Shown here one piece after another: positions 27,712 to 36,953 of a stretch of DNA of 64,000 bases. The DNA lies in assembly GCF_020687805.1 (NCBI RefSeq), contig NZ_JAJEWQ010000001.1:777232-841231 (forward strand). Direction: 5' to 3'. The translations under genes and the position numbers were made by a program. Below the pieces are notes generated by a model. It did no database searches and had not been told where the DNA came from. It saw only the letters and a program-made list of their open reading frames with translations. Numbering within the stretch: position 1 is the stretch's first letter; every line of letters begins with the position of its first letter. The stretch is from Planctobacterium marinum (GTDB taxonomy: Bacteria > Pseudomonadota > Gammaproteobacteria > Enterobacterales > Alteromonadaceae).

Positions 27712-29706
27712 TTATAACCCCAGGGTAAACACAAAGAAATTGCGCACCCGACGCCAGTAACGCTCTACAACCGAGGTATCCGGTGTATAAATCAACGCCT
27801 GTCCGGTCATGCCGGGTAACACCCGATAATCGGCTTCAGTTATCAGTATTTCAGCGACAAAGCCGGTTTTCAGCTCACTGGTATCAACTTCTTCTTCGCC
27901 TTCCAAAATAGTGGTAGGCACATCATAGGAGCGCCCCACATGTAAGACTTTGCCGTACACGTATTCACCCGGCCGAGCCCTCAACACCGCGCGAACTTCC
28001 TGATGGATTTTGACATCCATAATGTCTTCTTCAGCAACGTGAACTACCAGTCTAAATTTATCCGGATTGGCGATGCGAAAAATCTCTGTGCCGGTCGCAA
28101 AATGTCGCCCCTGCAACTCGCCAATATTGGTATTGAGGACTACGCCAGAAATTGGGGCCAGAATCGCGGTATTTGTTAAATCTCGTTGTAGTTTGGTGAC
28201 TTTCGCCAGCGTAGATTCGCGCTGAATCATGGCATTTGACAAAGCAAAACTGTCTTTTTCAGCCCGGGCCTCGACAATCTGTCGCTCCGCGATAGCCAGT
28301 TGCGCCTGGGCTTCAATCAATGCCAGCCTCACAGCGGTGGTGTCTAATTCGGCAACAACATCTCCGGCTGCGACTGGTTGCCCTTCCTGCACCAGGATAC
28401 GGCTAATTCGGCCATCTACCGGGGTAAATATTCCCTGCCCCAGTTGCGTTTCAACGGTGGTGGGTGCTGCCACCCACCGCAAAACGGGTAAAAAGTGAAA
28501 ACTCAGTAACAGGGTGACGACTGTGCCCATTACAATCGCGGCACGTTTGCCTTTACTTTTAAACCATTTAAGGCCACTTTCTTTCAGGCCGGACAGGGAT
28601 TTTCGTTTGGTGATGCTTTTAAATAAACTGGCGTTGCGCAACGCCACAGTGGCTTGCGAAGCCATAATGTGCAGCAAATCGCCTTTACCGGCATTGGCAA
28701 AATTGGCAATATTGCTTTCAAACCACAACACCCCCAATACGCCCTCTTCATCGCGCAGCGCCACGGTCCACAGGCTTTTAACATCATATTGATTCAGGTA
28801 TTTGACCCAGTCATTGATTTTGCCTTTTTGACTGTGGAGGTACCGCTCCCGCTCGGCGACATACACTGAACGTTGCAGGTTTTGTACCTGCTTCATCAGC
28901 GCCAGCATGGCCAGTTGCCTGGGCGCTTTGAGATCCACCTTCTGACCACCGGAAATTACATTTAGGCTCAATTCGCCGTCGTCATCCACCAGGGCAATGG
29001 CTCCGTAAGCGATATCCACCAGCTCATTGGTTCTGTTCACTACCAGATTAAGTACCTGATCAACATCCAGGGTTGAAACTACTTCGTTGGAAATGCTCAT
29101 CAGGGCGTTCATTTCTTTTACCTTGCTTTCCATTTCCATCAGGCGTGCATTTTTCATGGAAATCGCGGCACTGATGGCAAGGTCTTTAACTAATTCACAA
29201 TCGTGGGTATCGAACTGCCCGTCGACACCGTGTTTTTTATTCACGATTTGAATGGCTCCATAAGCTTCATCATCAATGATCAAGGGAACGCAAATCATAG
29301 AGCGGGTAACAAATCCGGTTTTTTGATCAACAGTTTGGGTGAACTCTTTGCTTTTGGCACAATTGAGAATGATTTTGGATTTTTGTGTTTCAATAACGGT
29401 TCCGACAATGCCCAAACCAAAATCTAACTTTAAGCCAATCACTTCATCTTTAACCGGCCCTTCAGCCAGGTGACAGACATTTTTTTTAATGTTTTCGTCT
29501 TTGATCCACAGGGAGCCTGCTTCTGCATCCAGGGCATTGAGAATACGATCAAACACAATTTGCATCAGGTGTTTGACCCCATGAGCCTGTCCGATGAACT
29601 CGTGAGTCAATTTCCGGGACGTGGAAAGTATTTTAATTTTTCGTTTTAATTCGCCGACTTCTTTGCTGGCTGTGTTTGCAGTTTGCCTTACAGTCCGGTT
29701 CACCAT
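27712..29706 (-). CDS. Two-GAF-domain sensor fused to HlyD adaptor
   Basis: A 664-residue protein combining cytoplasmic sensing and periplasmic adaptor parts. Residues about 40-190 form a GAF domain (GSLWIKDE, CVPLIIDDEAYGAIQIVNK), residues 205-360 a second GAF-like domain (AYGAIALVDDDG, GVLWFESN), then one transmembrane helix at about 390-410. The periplasmic part has lipoyl halves (FTPVDGRISRILVQEGQPV and LAPISGVVLNTNIGE) with a helical hairpin and a beta-barrel. Start is ATG 29706 with GGGA 7 bases upstream; the TTG one codon earlier is less likely. First gene of the four-gene apparatus operon. GAF domains on an exporter adaptor suggest signal-gated assembly, but that is inference. Confidence 0.88.
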   Translation of the reverse strand: MVNRTVRQTANTASKEVGELKRKIKILSTSRKLTHEFIGQAHGVKHLMQIVFDRILNALDAEAGSLWIKDENIKKNVCHLAEGPVKDEVIGLKLDFGLGIVGTVIETQKSKIILNCAKSKEFTQTVDQKTGFVTRSMICVPLIIDDEAYGAIQIVNKKHGVDGQFDTHDCELVKDLAISAAISMKNARLMEMESKVKEMNALMSISNEVVSTLDVDQVLNLVVNRTNELVDIAYGAIALVDDDGELSLNVISGGQKVDLKAPRQLAMLALMKQVQNLQRSVYVAERERYLHSQKGKINDWVKYLNQYDVKSLWTVALRDEEGVLGVLWFESNIANFANAGKGDLLHIMASQATVALRNASLFKSITKRKSLSGLKESGLKWFKSKGKRAAIVMGTVVTLLLSFHFLPVLRWVAAPTTVETQLGQGIFTPVDGRISRILVQEGQPVAAGDVVAELDTTAVRLALIEAQAQLAIAERQIVEARAEKDSFALSNAMIQRESTLAKVTKLQRDLTNTAILAPISGVVLNTNIGELQGRHFATGTEIFRIANPDKFRLVVHVAEEDIMDVKIHQEVRAVLRARPGEYVYGKVLHVGRSYDVPTTILEGEEEVDTSELKTGFVAEILITEADYRVLPGMTGQALIYTPDTSVVERYWRRVRNFFVFTLGL

Positions 29707-29772
29707 CAATAGTTCCCGTCACACCTCTTCTGTTATCGCCGTTTAAGTATAGAACGATATAACCATAAAAAG

Positions 29773-29792
29773 ACTAATAAAATAGTATTAGT
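29773..29792. promoter_or_regulatory. AT-rich inverted repeat upstream of the exporter operon
   Basis: ACTAATA (29773-29779) and TATTAGT (29786-29792) are exact complements 6 bp apart. The repeat lies 22 bp upstream of a -10-like TATACT (minus strand, 29751-29746) for the GAF-HlyD gene; no good -35 is seen. It could be an operator. The assignment is tentative. Confidence 0.35.
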
Positions 29793-29864
29793 TTCCTTTT
29801 GTTCGCTGAGATTACGCAAAGTCTGTGTTTTGATTGCAGACAATGACCAACATCCCGGTAGCTG

Positions 29865-29893
29865 AAACAAAAAAGGCGGGCAATGTGCCCGCC
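29865..29893 (-). terminator. Terminator after the 42-residue peptide gene
   Basis: GGCGGGC (29875-29881) and GCCCGCC (29887-29893) form a GC-rich 7-bp stem with a 5-base loop; on the minus strand TTTTTTGTTT follows (29874-29865). It separates the repeat-protein/peptide unit from the exporter operon. Confidence 0.9.
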
Positions 29894-29910
29894 CCGAAAC
29901 CCAACAAATA

Positions 29911-30039
29911 TTAGTTAGAGCGTGCTCTGGCTTTTGCTGTCTGCGCTTTGGCAGCCAATTTATAGCCTTGCACTTTCGCACCTGCAACGGCGGCGAGGGC
30001 TCTTTGCTTTACACGGTCAGCTTTAGTTACTGTTGCCAT
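29911..30039 (-). CDS. 42-residue basic alanine-rich peptide
   Basis: A small gene with ATG 30039 preceded by GGAG 9 bases upstream and a TAA at 29913-29911. The product is 42 residues, rich in Ala, Lys and Arg (MATVTKADRVKQRALAA..., ending ARARSN), with a strongly positive charge and likely one amphipathic helix. No signal peptide or Cys is present. It lies 33 bp after the giant repeat protein stop and is followed at once by a strong terminator, so it is the second cistron of that unit. I recognise no family. It could be a second exported substrate, a cytoplasmic partner of the acidic repeat protein, or a nucleic-acid-binding peptide. Confidence 0.7.
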   Translation of the reverse strand: MATVTKADRVKQRALAAVAGAKVQGYKLAAKAQTAKARARSN

Positions 30040-30072
30040 AATTATATTCTCCGATAGTTAATAATTTGCCGG

Positions 30073-33000
30073 TTAAGGCGTTTCATCAAGGTCAAAAACT
30101 AAGGTGACAGTACCATCACCGTTATCTATTACTTCTGCTAAAGGCCAGCTTTGAATGATGTAATTACCATCCGCATCAGGACCCGTTGCTTCCGGTGGAA
30201 TACCACCTTCCCATTCACCTACCATCTCACCAGAGATAACAAAGGTGCTACTGGCAAGGTCTACATCGCCCATGTCAATCGGCAGGGTCCAACTGGTTGG
30301 GCCGTCCGCATCGTAGTCAAGTCCCCACTCAGCCGGATCACTCCCTCCTTCGAACAATGGCAAGATAAACTCATTGACATAGCCATTGGGGTCCGGAGGT
30401 ACAGTTCCGTGTATTCCGCCGTCATCCATAGGTTCACCATCCCCGCCCTCTTCCGGGTAGGGTGCTTCTCCGGCATCCCAGGTTTCTGATGTTCCATCCG
30501 GATAAATGACACTGCCAGAGCCATCACTGTTCATCGTCCAGACAGTACCATCAGCATCGGTATGAGTACCCGAGCCATCGGCATTCCAGTTACCATAACT
30601 ACCGTCGGCATTGCTGTAACCGCCCGACCCGTCAGCATTAAAATAACCACTGCTTCCGTCAGCTGAGGTCCAGCTACCGGAACCATCTGCGCTCCATTGA
30701 CAACTGTTACCCTGACCGTCATCGAAGCTACCGCCACCCTGACCATCCCAGGTTTCCGTGCCGCCATCAGCGTAGTTGATACTACCTGAGCCATCGGCAT
30801 TCCAGGTTTCCACCGTACCATCGGCATAGGTTACTGTTCCTGAGCCATCTTCGTTGAATTGCTCATCCACCACTTCGCCGTGGTCTTCCATTTCACTGCC
30901 GGGCTCCATCCATTCGTCATCACCATCATCTTCCGGTCCACCAGGCTCATGACCGCCGCTGGTCGTGCCGTCACTGCCCCAGGATTCAGTTGTACCATCA
31001 GGATAGGTGATACTGCCTGAGCCATCGGCGTTTTGTTGGTACACGGTGCCATCACTCTCTGTATGGGTATAAGACCCATCAGAAGCATAGCTACCATGAC
31101 TGCCGTCACTGTTGGTATAACCTCCGGAGCCATCGGCGTTGCAGTAGCCACTGCTACCGTCGGATGCTGTCCAGGAGCCAGAGCCATCGGCACTCCAGGT
31201 ATAGGAATTGCCTTGTCCGTCATCCCAGGTTCCGCCGCCCTGACCATCCCAGGTTTCTGTAGAACCATCGGGGAACACCATGCTACCGGAGCCATCAGGA
31301 TTGAAAGTCTCAATAGCACCATCGGCATAAGTTAATACGGTTGTGCCATCGTCAAGCACCTGCTCGTCTACCACATCAGGATTTGGGTGAGAGCCATCAT
31401 CACCATGCTCACCTGCGGTACCATCATGGCCGCCTTCTCCGGCAGTGCCGTCATATTCACCACCAGAGCCACTACCCTGGGTTTGATCACCGCTTTCTCC
31501 TACCGGATTACCCTGCGAGTCCCACGCGTCAACAGTACCATCAGGATAGGTCACTGAGCCGGAACCATCGGCATTGTACTGGTAAGAAGTCCCATCGGCT
31601 TCGACGTGATTTCCGGAACCGTCCGCATTCCAGTTGCCATAGCTACCGTCTGAATTTGAGTAGCCACCAGAACCATCAGCATTGTAGTAACCACTGCTGC
31701 CATCCGAAGACGTCCAACTTCCGGCACCGTCAGCACTCCACTGACAGGTATTCCCCTGGCCATCATCCCAGGTACCTCCGCCCAGACCATCCCAGGTTTC
31801 GCTGGAGCCATCGGGGTAAACCATGCTACCTGAGCCATCTTCATTCCAGGTTTCAACTGTGCCATCCGGATGCGTTACCGTTCCGGATTCGCCAGTTTCA
31901 CCGCCACCTTCAGGATACTCACCACCGTCTTGCGGTTGCTCTCCACCTGCTGGTTCACCTACCGGATTACCTTGAGAATCCCACTCATCCACGGAACCAT
32001 CGGGATAGGTAATGCTGCCAGAACCATCGGCATTTTGTTGGTAACTGGTGCCATCTGCTTCAGTATGGCTGTATGAACCATCGGCACCATAATTACCGTA
32101 ACTGCCATCAGAATTAGAATAACCACCGGAACCATCAGCATTGTGATAACCGCTGCTGCCATCAGCTGAAGTCCAGGAGCCTGAGCCGTCAGCCGCCCAG
32201 GTTGATGAATTACCCTGACCATCGTCCCAGCTACCGCCGCCCTGACCATCCCAGGACTCAGAAGAGCCGTCCGCGTATTCTACGCCACCTGAACCGTCGG
32301 CGTTCCAGGTGTAGGCTGTCCCATCTGCTTCAGTGTGATTGCCGGAACCATCAGCATTGTAGGATCCGGAACTGCCATCGGCATTGGTGTAGCCGCCTGA
32401 GCCATCGGCATTGTAATAACCACTGCTGCCATCTGCAGATGACCAGCTACCCGAGCCATCGGCACTCCACTGACTGGTATTGCCCTGACCATCATCCCAG
32501 CTACCACCACCCTGGCCATCCCAGGTTTCGGTGGCACCATCGGGATACACTGTGCTACCTGAACCATCTTCATTCCAGGTTTCCACTGTGCCATCCGGAT
32601 GAGTAACCGTACCACTTTCGCTGCCTTCCTGCGGTTGCTCCGCACCGCCATCATGGGGCGGCTCTTCACCACCACCGTCGGGGCTCTCTCCTACCGGATT
32701 ACCCTGAGCATCCCAGGCTTCTGATGTGCCGTCAGGATAGGTAATTGAACCTGAACCGTCGGCGTTACCCTGATACGTAGTGCCGTCTGCTTCGGTATGG
32801 CTGTAGGAGCCATCCGCACTGTAAGCGCCATAACTACCATCAGAATTAGAATAGCCACCGGAACCATCAGCGTTGTGATAGCCACTACTGCCATCCGCAG
32901 ATGACCAACTACCCGAGCCATCGGCACTCCACTGACTGGTATTGCCTTGTCCATCATCCCAGCTACCACCACCCTGGCCATCCCAGGTTTCAGTGGCACC

Positions 33001-33300
33001 ATCAGGATATACAACGCTACCTGAGCCATCGTCATTGTAGGTTTCAACGGTGCCATCAGGATGAGTAACTGTATTACCACCGCTTTCATCACCGGGGGGC
33101 GGTCCGCCTTCTTCACCGCCTGGGGGATGTTCTTCGCCACCGGAATGGGGGCCCCCTTCATCGCCAGGTGGTGGTGCATCATTAGATTCAATACCCAGAT
33201 CACCAACTAAACCACCGATACCACCCGGGGCGATACGGTCTTCCAGTTTTTCAATTTTTGATTCAACTTTTTGCTTTTTGGGGCCTTTGTCGTCTGTCAT
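30073..33300 (-). CDS. Giant Asp/Gly-rich repeat protein, likely exported
   Basis: A 1075-residue very acidic protein. The N-terminus (1-30) is Lys/Glu-rich with KLEDRIAPGG at 18-27 and no Sec signal or membrane segment. A Pro/Gly/Glu linker (41-75) leads into six related modules (about residues 77-945), each built from 7-10-residue units of the type YxADGSG or TYPDGT with regular aromatic residues, and each containing a WDGQGGGSWDDGQGN block (106, 260, 350, 503, 684, 851). Acidic Pro/Gly linkers divide them. The last 110 residues (about 965-1075) are non-repetitive and beta-rich. AGGAG lies 9 bases before ATG 33300. I infer a secreted beta-solenoid or surface protein; the family is not recognised. 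Confidence 0.85.
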   Translation of the reverse strand: MTDDKGPKKQKVESKIEKLEDRIAPGGIGGLVGDLGIESNDAPPPGDEGGPHSGGEEHPPGGEEGGPPPGDESGGNTVTHPDGTVETYNDDGSGSVVYPDGATETWDGQGGGSWDDGQGNTSQWSADGSGSWSSADGSSGYHNADGSGGYSNSDGSYGAYSADGSYSHTEADGTTYQGNADGSGSITYPDGTSEAWDAQGNPVGESPDGGGEEPPHDGGAEQPQEGSESGTVTHPDGTVETWNEDGSGSTVYPDGATETWDGQGGGSWDDGQGNTSQWSADGSGSWSSADGSSGYYNADGSGGYTNADGSSGSYNADGSGNHTEADGTAYTWNADGSGGVEYADGSSESWDGQGGGSWDDGQGNSSTWAADGSGSWTSADGSSGYHNADGSGGYSNSDGSYGNYGADGSYSHTEADGTSYQQNADGSGSITYPDGSVDEWDSQGNPVGEPAGGEQPQDGGEYPEGGGETGESGTVTHPDGTVETWNEDGSGSMVYPDGSSETWDGLGGGTWDDGQGNTCQWSADGAGSWTSSDGSSGYYNADGSGGYSNSDGSYGNWNADGSGNHVEADGTSYQYNADGSGSVTYPDGTVDAWDSQGNPVGESGDQTQGSGSGGEYDGTAGEGGHDGTAGEHGDDGSHPNPDVVDEQVLDDGTTVLTYADGAIETFNPDGSGSMVFPDGSTETWDGQGGGTWDDGQGNSYTWSADGSGSWTASDGSSGYCNADGSGGYTNSDGSHGSYASDGSYTHTESDGTVYQQNADGSGSITYPDGTTESWGSDGTTSGGHEPGGPEDDGDDEWMEPGSEMEDHGEVVDEQFNEDGSGTVTYADGTVETWNADGSGSINYADGGTETWDGQGGGSFDDGQGNSCQWSADGSGSWTSADGSSGYFNADGSGGYSNADGSYGNWNADGSGTHTDADGTVWTMNSDGSGSVIYPDGTSETWDAGEAPYPEEGGDGEPMDDGGIHGTVPPDPNGYVNEFILPLFEGGSDPAEWGLDYDADGPTSWTLPIDMGDVDLASSTFVISGEMVGEWEGGIPPEATGPDADGNYIIQSWPLAEVIDNGDGTVTLVFDLDETP
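30466..33072 (-). repeat. Six-fold coding repeat array in the giant protein
   Basis: The DNA encoding residues about 77-945 consists of six imperfect modules of roughly 85-140 codons with a nested 7-10-codon unit (consensus xxNADGSG). The block WDGQGGGxWDDGQGN recurs six times with only conservative changes, pointing to internal duplication followed by limited divergence. Lack of stop codons in the complementary frames is a by-product of this composition. Confidence 0.88.
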
Positions 33301-33900
33301 TACTAATTGCTCCTCAGACAGGGTTCTGTACGAAACTACACAAGTTTCCCGAAGGACTGGGTCATGCTATCAGTCGCTGAAAATTCCTTTGACACCGGGA
33401 CAGAGCCATCAAACAGCCTGGTTAAATCGCAACCTTGATTGGCGTATATTTACCTTTGCGGGGTAGATTTTTTGCAAAGGTTAAAACACGCTTTTATCTG
33501 CTCTGCAATAATTCCAAATTTAGAACAGATATCGAACATTTCAACTGCACATTTAAAGTTCTTTGGTGGTTTTGGGAATTACTTCACACTATCAATAACT
33601 GAGTATGTAAAAATATACCCGGGCTTTCACTTCCAGGATACAAAGCCAGGATCGCTGAATATTTTGTTGCCAAATCAGCAAATAGACGGGCTATCCAATC
33701 GAAGGATCTCAACCCGCTGACCCTCGCGTAGACTTAAATGGCGGTATACCCATTGCATTGAATATTCAACGGGATGAGCATTGTTATTAAATATCTGGAA
33801 ACTGACGTCAATAGGCTATAAAATACGCGCCCTTTTTTCGGGTATACTTGCCCCAAAAGAGCGAATTTTTCGAACAAGTTTAAGAATTGAGCAAGAGTGC
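33301..33900. other. 600-bp divergent intergenic region
   Basis: This lies between the giant repeat protein gene (minus) and miaB (plus). It must contain both promoters. On the plus strand TATAAAAT (near 33819) and TATACT (near 33842) are -10-like, but neither has a convincing -35. A 93-codon frame with a TTG start and no ribosome site crosses it and is not called. The interval is unusually long for this window and may hold regulatory sites for the repeat protein. Confidence 0.4.
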
Positions 33901-35331
33901 ATGAGTAAAAAGCTGTTTATCAAAACATGGGGCTGCCAAATGAACGAATATGATTCGGAAAAAATGGCTGACTTACTGGATAGCACCCATGGTTATTCCC
34001 TTGCTGAAGAAGCAGAGGACGCTGACGTCATTTTGCTGAATACCTGTTCGATTCGCGAAAAAGCGCAGGAAAAGGTATTTCATCAGTTGGGCCGCTGGAA
34101 AAACCTTAAGACCAAAAAGCCGGAACTGGTTATCGGTGTTGGTGGCTGTGTAGCTTCTCAGGAAGGCGATGCCATTCGCCAACGCGCGCCTTATGTAGAC
34201 ATTGTCTTTGGTCCACAAACCTTGCACCGTTTACCGGAAATGATTTCGCAAATTCAGGCCGGTGAAAAAGCCGTGGTTGACATCAGCTTTCCTGAAATAG
34301 AAAAGTTTGACCGGTTACCTGAACCACGGGCTGAAGGCCCTACGGCGTTTGTTTCCATCATGGAAGGCTGCTCAAAGTATTGCAGTTTCTGCGTTGTACC
34401 CTATACCCGCGGCGAAGAGGTTTCACGCCCGGTCGACGATGTAATTTTTGAAATTGCGCAACTGGCCGAGCAAGGCGTGCGTGAAGTCAATTTGTTAGGA
34501 CAAAACGTGAATGCCTTTCGCGGTGAACATTACGATGGCAGCATTTGCCGGTTTGCCGAATTACTGCATTTAGTGGCTGCTATCGATGGAATCGACCGTA
34601 TCCGCTACACCACGTCGCATCCGGTGGAGTTTACAGACGACATCATTGATGCTTACGAAACTATCCCGGAATTAGTGGATCATCTGCATTTGCCGGTACA
34701 AAGCGGTTCAGATCACATCCTCGCAATGATGAAGCGCGGCCATACGGCCATTGAATACAAATCTAAAATCAGACGTCTTAAGAAAATCCGTCCTAATCTG
34801 AGTATGTCATCAGATTTTATCATCGGATTTCCTGGCGAAAGTGACAAAGATTTTGAAGATACTATGAACCTGATTCAGGCCATTGATTTTGATTTGAGTT
34901 TCAGTTTTATCTACAGTGCCAGACCGGGTACACCGGCAGCCGACGTACCAGATGACGTCAGTGAAGAAGTGAAAAAACAGCGTTTGCACTTGTTACAACA
35001 ACGCATCAGCCAACAGGCACAACGCATCGCCAGAAATATGGTGGGCACGGTACAGCGGGTATTAGTCGAAGGCCCCTCTAAAAAGAACATCATGGAGCTC
35101 TCAGGTCGTACCGAAAACAACCGGGTAGTTAACTTCGAAGGAACACCGGATATGGTGGGCAAATTTGTTGATATCGATATCACCGACGTCTTCGCAAACT
35201 CGTTACGCGGCAACGTTATCCGCACTGAAAATCAAATGAACCTGAGAATTGCCACTACGCCCGAAAGTATCCTGGAAACTCGACAGGATAAGACAGACAA
35301 TCTGGGTGTTACCCAATTTCAACCACATTAA
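33901..35331 (+). CDS. miaB: tRNA-2-methylthio-N6-dimethylallyladenosine synthase
   Basis: A 476-residue radical SAM methylthiotransferase that modifies A37 of tRNAs reading UNN codons. The N-terminal UPF0004 domain carries the auxiliary cluster cysteines (Cys12 in KTWGCQMN and two later), the radical SAM cluster is CSKYCSFC near residue 157, and a C-terminal TRAM domain (about 385-450) binds tRNA. The start is ATG 33901, giving [13 protein letters not shown] as in homologues; the frame extends upstream to 33781 without a plausible start. It opens the conserved block miaB-ybeZ-ybeY-ybeX-lnt. Confidence 0.97.
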   Translation: MSKKLFIKTWGCQMNEYDSEKMADLLDSTHGYSLAEEAEDADVILLNTCSIREKAQEKVFHQLGRWKNLKTKKPELVIGVGGCVASQEGDAIRQRAPYVDIVFGPQTLHRLPEMISQIQAGEKAVVDISFPEIEKFDRLPEPRAEGPTAFVSIMEGCSKYCSFCVVPYTRGEEVSRPVDDVIFEIAQLAEQGVREVNLLGQNVNAFRGEHYDGSICRFAELLHLVAAIDGIDRIRYTTSHPVEFTDDIIDAYETIPELVDHLHLPVQSGSDHILAMMKRGHTAIEYKSKIRRLKKIRPNLSMSSDFIIGFPGESDKDFEDTMNLIQAIDFDLSFSFIYSARPGTPAADVPDDVSEEVKKQRLHLLQQRISQQAQRIARNMVGTVQRVLVEGPSKKNIMELSGRTENNRVVNFEGTPDMVGKFVDIDITDVFANSLRGNVIRTENQMNLRIATTPESILETRQDKTDNLGVTQFQPH

Positions 35332-35345
35332 TCACAGATAAGCCA

Positions 35346-36413
35346 TTGAGTAGTTCATTACTAGTTACTAAAAGTATTACCCTGGAGCCCATAGACAACC
35401 GACGTTTGTCCAGTTTATGTGGCCCTTTTGATGACAACATCAAACAAATTGAAAAGCGCCTGGGCGTGGAAATCAGCTACAACAACACCAGTTTTAAAGT
35501 CGTTGGAAAAGACAGCATTGTAGAAGCCACTCTGACGCTGCTGAAAAATTTGTACGTCGAAACCCAACCTGTCAAAGGCGAGTTGCCGGAGATAGAGCCT
35601 GAGCAGGTGCACCTCGCCATTCAGGCCTGCGGCATCATGGAACAAAAAAGCGATGCCGGCTGGGGTAAAGAAGTTCATATTAAAACCAAACGTGGCGTTA
35701 TAAAACCGCGCAATCCCAATCAGTCACAATACCTGATGAACGTATTTCAACACGACATCACTTTTGGTATTGGTCCGGCCGGTACAGGTAAAACCTATCT
35801 TGCGGTGGCTTGTGCAGTTGAAGCCCTGGAAAGACAAGAAGTGCGCCGCATATTGCTGACACGTCCGGCGGTTGAAGCGGGAGAAAAGCTGGGATTTTTA
35901 CCCGGGGATCTGTCACAGAAAGTGGACCCCTATTTACGCCCCTTATACGACGCCTTGTTTGAAATGCTGGGTTTTGAAAAAGTCGAAAAGTTAATTGAAC
36001 GCAATGTCATAGAAGTGGCACCACTGGCCTACATGCGCGGCCGCACGCTCAACGATGCGTTTATCATTTTGGATGAAAGCCAAAACACCACCGTAGAGCA
36101 AATGAAAATGTTTTTGACCCGTATCGGGTTCAATTCCAAAGCCGTGGTTACCGGAGACATTACTCAAATCGACCTGCCCCGCGGCGTGCGCTCCGGCTTG
36201 CGCCATGCTATCGAAGTGCTTAAAGAAGTCGACGACATTTCGCTAAACTTCTTCACGGCCAGCGACGTGGTGCGTCACCCGGTAGTGGCCAGAATTGTGC
36301 AGGCCTATGACAAATTCGAGCAGGAAGAAGCGCGGATACAAAAAGAAAAGAAAGAATTGGCCAGGCTGGAACGCCTGAATTCGGTGGATAATCAAACAGG
36401 CGAACAGTCATGA
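35346..36413 (+). CDS. ybeZ: PhoH-family ATPase YbeZ
   Basis: A 355-residue PhoH-like P-loop ATPase. Walker A is [11 protein letters not shown] and Walker B is [13 protein letters not shown]-like N-terminal domain (about 15-75) suggests RNA binding. YbeZ works with YbeY in rRNA maturation and ribosome quality control. The only plausible start is TTG 35346, 14 bp after the miaB stop; there is no ATG before the conserved N-terminus. The stop overlaps the ybeY start (ATGA at 36410). Confidence 0.93.
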   Translation: MSSSLLVTKSITLEPIDNRRLSSLCGPFDDNIKQIEKRLGVEISYNNTSFKVVGKDSIVEATLTLLKNLYVETQPVKGELPEIEPEQVHLAIQACGIMEQKSDAGWGKEVHIKTKRGVIKPRNPNQSQYLMNVFQHDITFGIGPAGTGKTYLAVACAVEALERQEVRRILLTRPAVEAGEKLGFLPGDLSQKVDPYLRPLYDALFEMLGFEKVEKLIERNVIEVAPLAYMRGRTLNDAFIILDESQNTTVEQMKMFLTRIGFNSKAVVTGDITQIDLPRGVRSGLRHAIEVLKEVDDISLNFFTASDVVRHPVVARIVQAYDKFEQEEARIQKEKKELARLERLNSVDNQTGEQS

Positions 36414-36931
36414 CCGCAAACGCGGATAACGGCCGGTTGAGCACAGAGATTGATATTCAGCTGGCCACCACCCCCCCCCTGTCTGAAGATATCATTAGTC
36501 AATTTGAATCCTGGGTTAACCGGGCCCTGGCAGCCGTGCCAGCCCAAATACTCGCCGACTTTCCAGCCGGTGAAGCACTGGAAATCACCATTCGGGTGGT
36601 GGATGAAACGGAAAGCCAGGAACTAAACAGTGCTTACAGAGGCAAAGACAAACCCACCAATGTATTGTCCTTTCCATTTGAACAACCTCCGGGATTAAAT
36701 TTGCCGCTTCTGGGGGATTTAGTGGTATGTCAGTCGGTCGTCGCAACAGAGGCCGAACAACAAAATAAAACCTTAGCCGCCCATTGGGCACATATGTTGG
36801 TGCATGGCACCTTGCATTTATTGGGCTATGACCATATAAACGACGAAGAGGCGGAACAGATGGAAAGCCTTGAAGTTCAAATTTTAAACAGTTTAGGTAT
36901 TGACGACCCCTATATTGATCATGAATTATAG
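36410..36931 (+). CDS. ybeY: Endoribonuclease YbeY
   Basis: A 173-residue zinc endoribonuclease needed for 16S rRNA 3'-end processing and 70S quality control. The three metal histidines are in [11 protein letters not shown], the family signature, and the conserved [15 protein letters not shown] block is present. It overlaps ybeZ by 4 bp and precedes ybeX, as in E. coli. A short GC-rich N-terminal tail (about 25 residues) extends beyond the E. coli protein. Confidence 0.95.
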   Translation: MTANADNGRLSTEIDIQLATTPPLSEDIISQFESWVNRALAAVPAQILADFPAGEALEITIRVVDETESQELNSAYRGKDKPTNVLSFPFEQPPGLNLPLLGDLVVCQSVVATEAEQQNKTLAAHWAHMLVHGTLHLLGYDHINDEEAEQMESLEVQILNSLGIDDPYIDHEL

Positions 36932-36953
36932 GGCGCTTGCCAACAAAGGAATT

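Noticed and set aside
30466..33072. Possible CRISPR array or VNTR
   Set aside because: The repeats are in-frame coding units of variable sequence with no unique spacers and no cas genes nearby.
30531..33206. Several long open frames on both strands across the giant repeat gene
   Set aside because: They are shadows created by the stop-poor, repetitive Asp/Gly codon composition and encode His/Pro/Arg- or Met/Pro-rich nonsense; none has a ribosome site.
30073..33300. RTX adhesin/toxin assignment for the repeat protein
   Set aside because: The units do not fit the GGxGxDxUx nonamer, there is no C-terminal RTX secretion signal, and no ABC exporter is present.
33439..33720. 93-codon frame upstream of miaB
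   Set aside because: It has a TTG start without ribosome site, an odd composition, and lies in a divergent promoter region.
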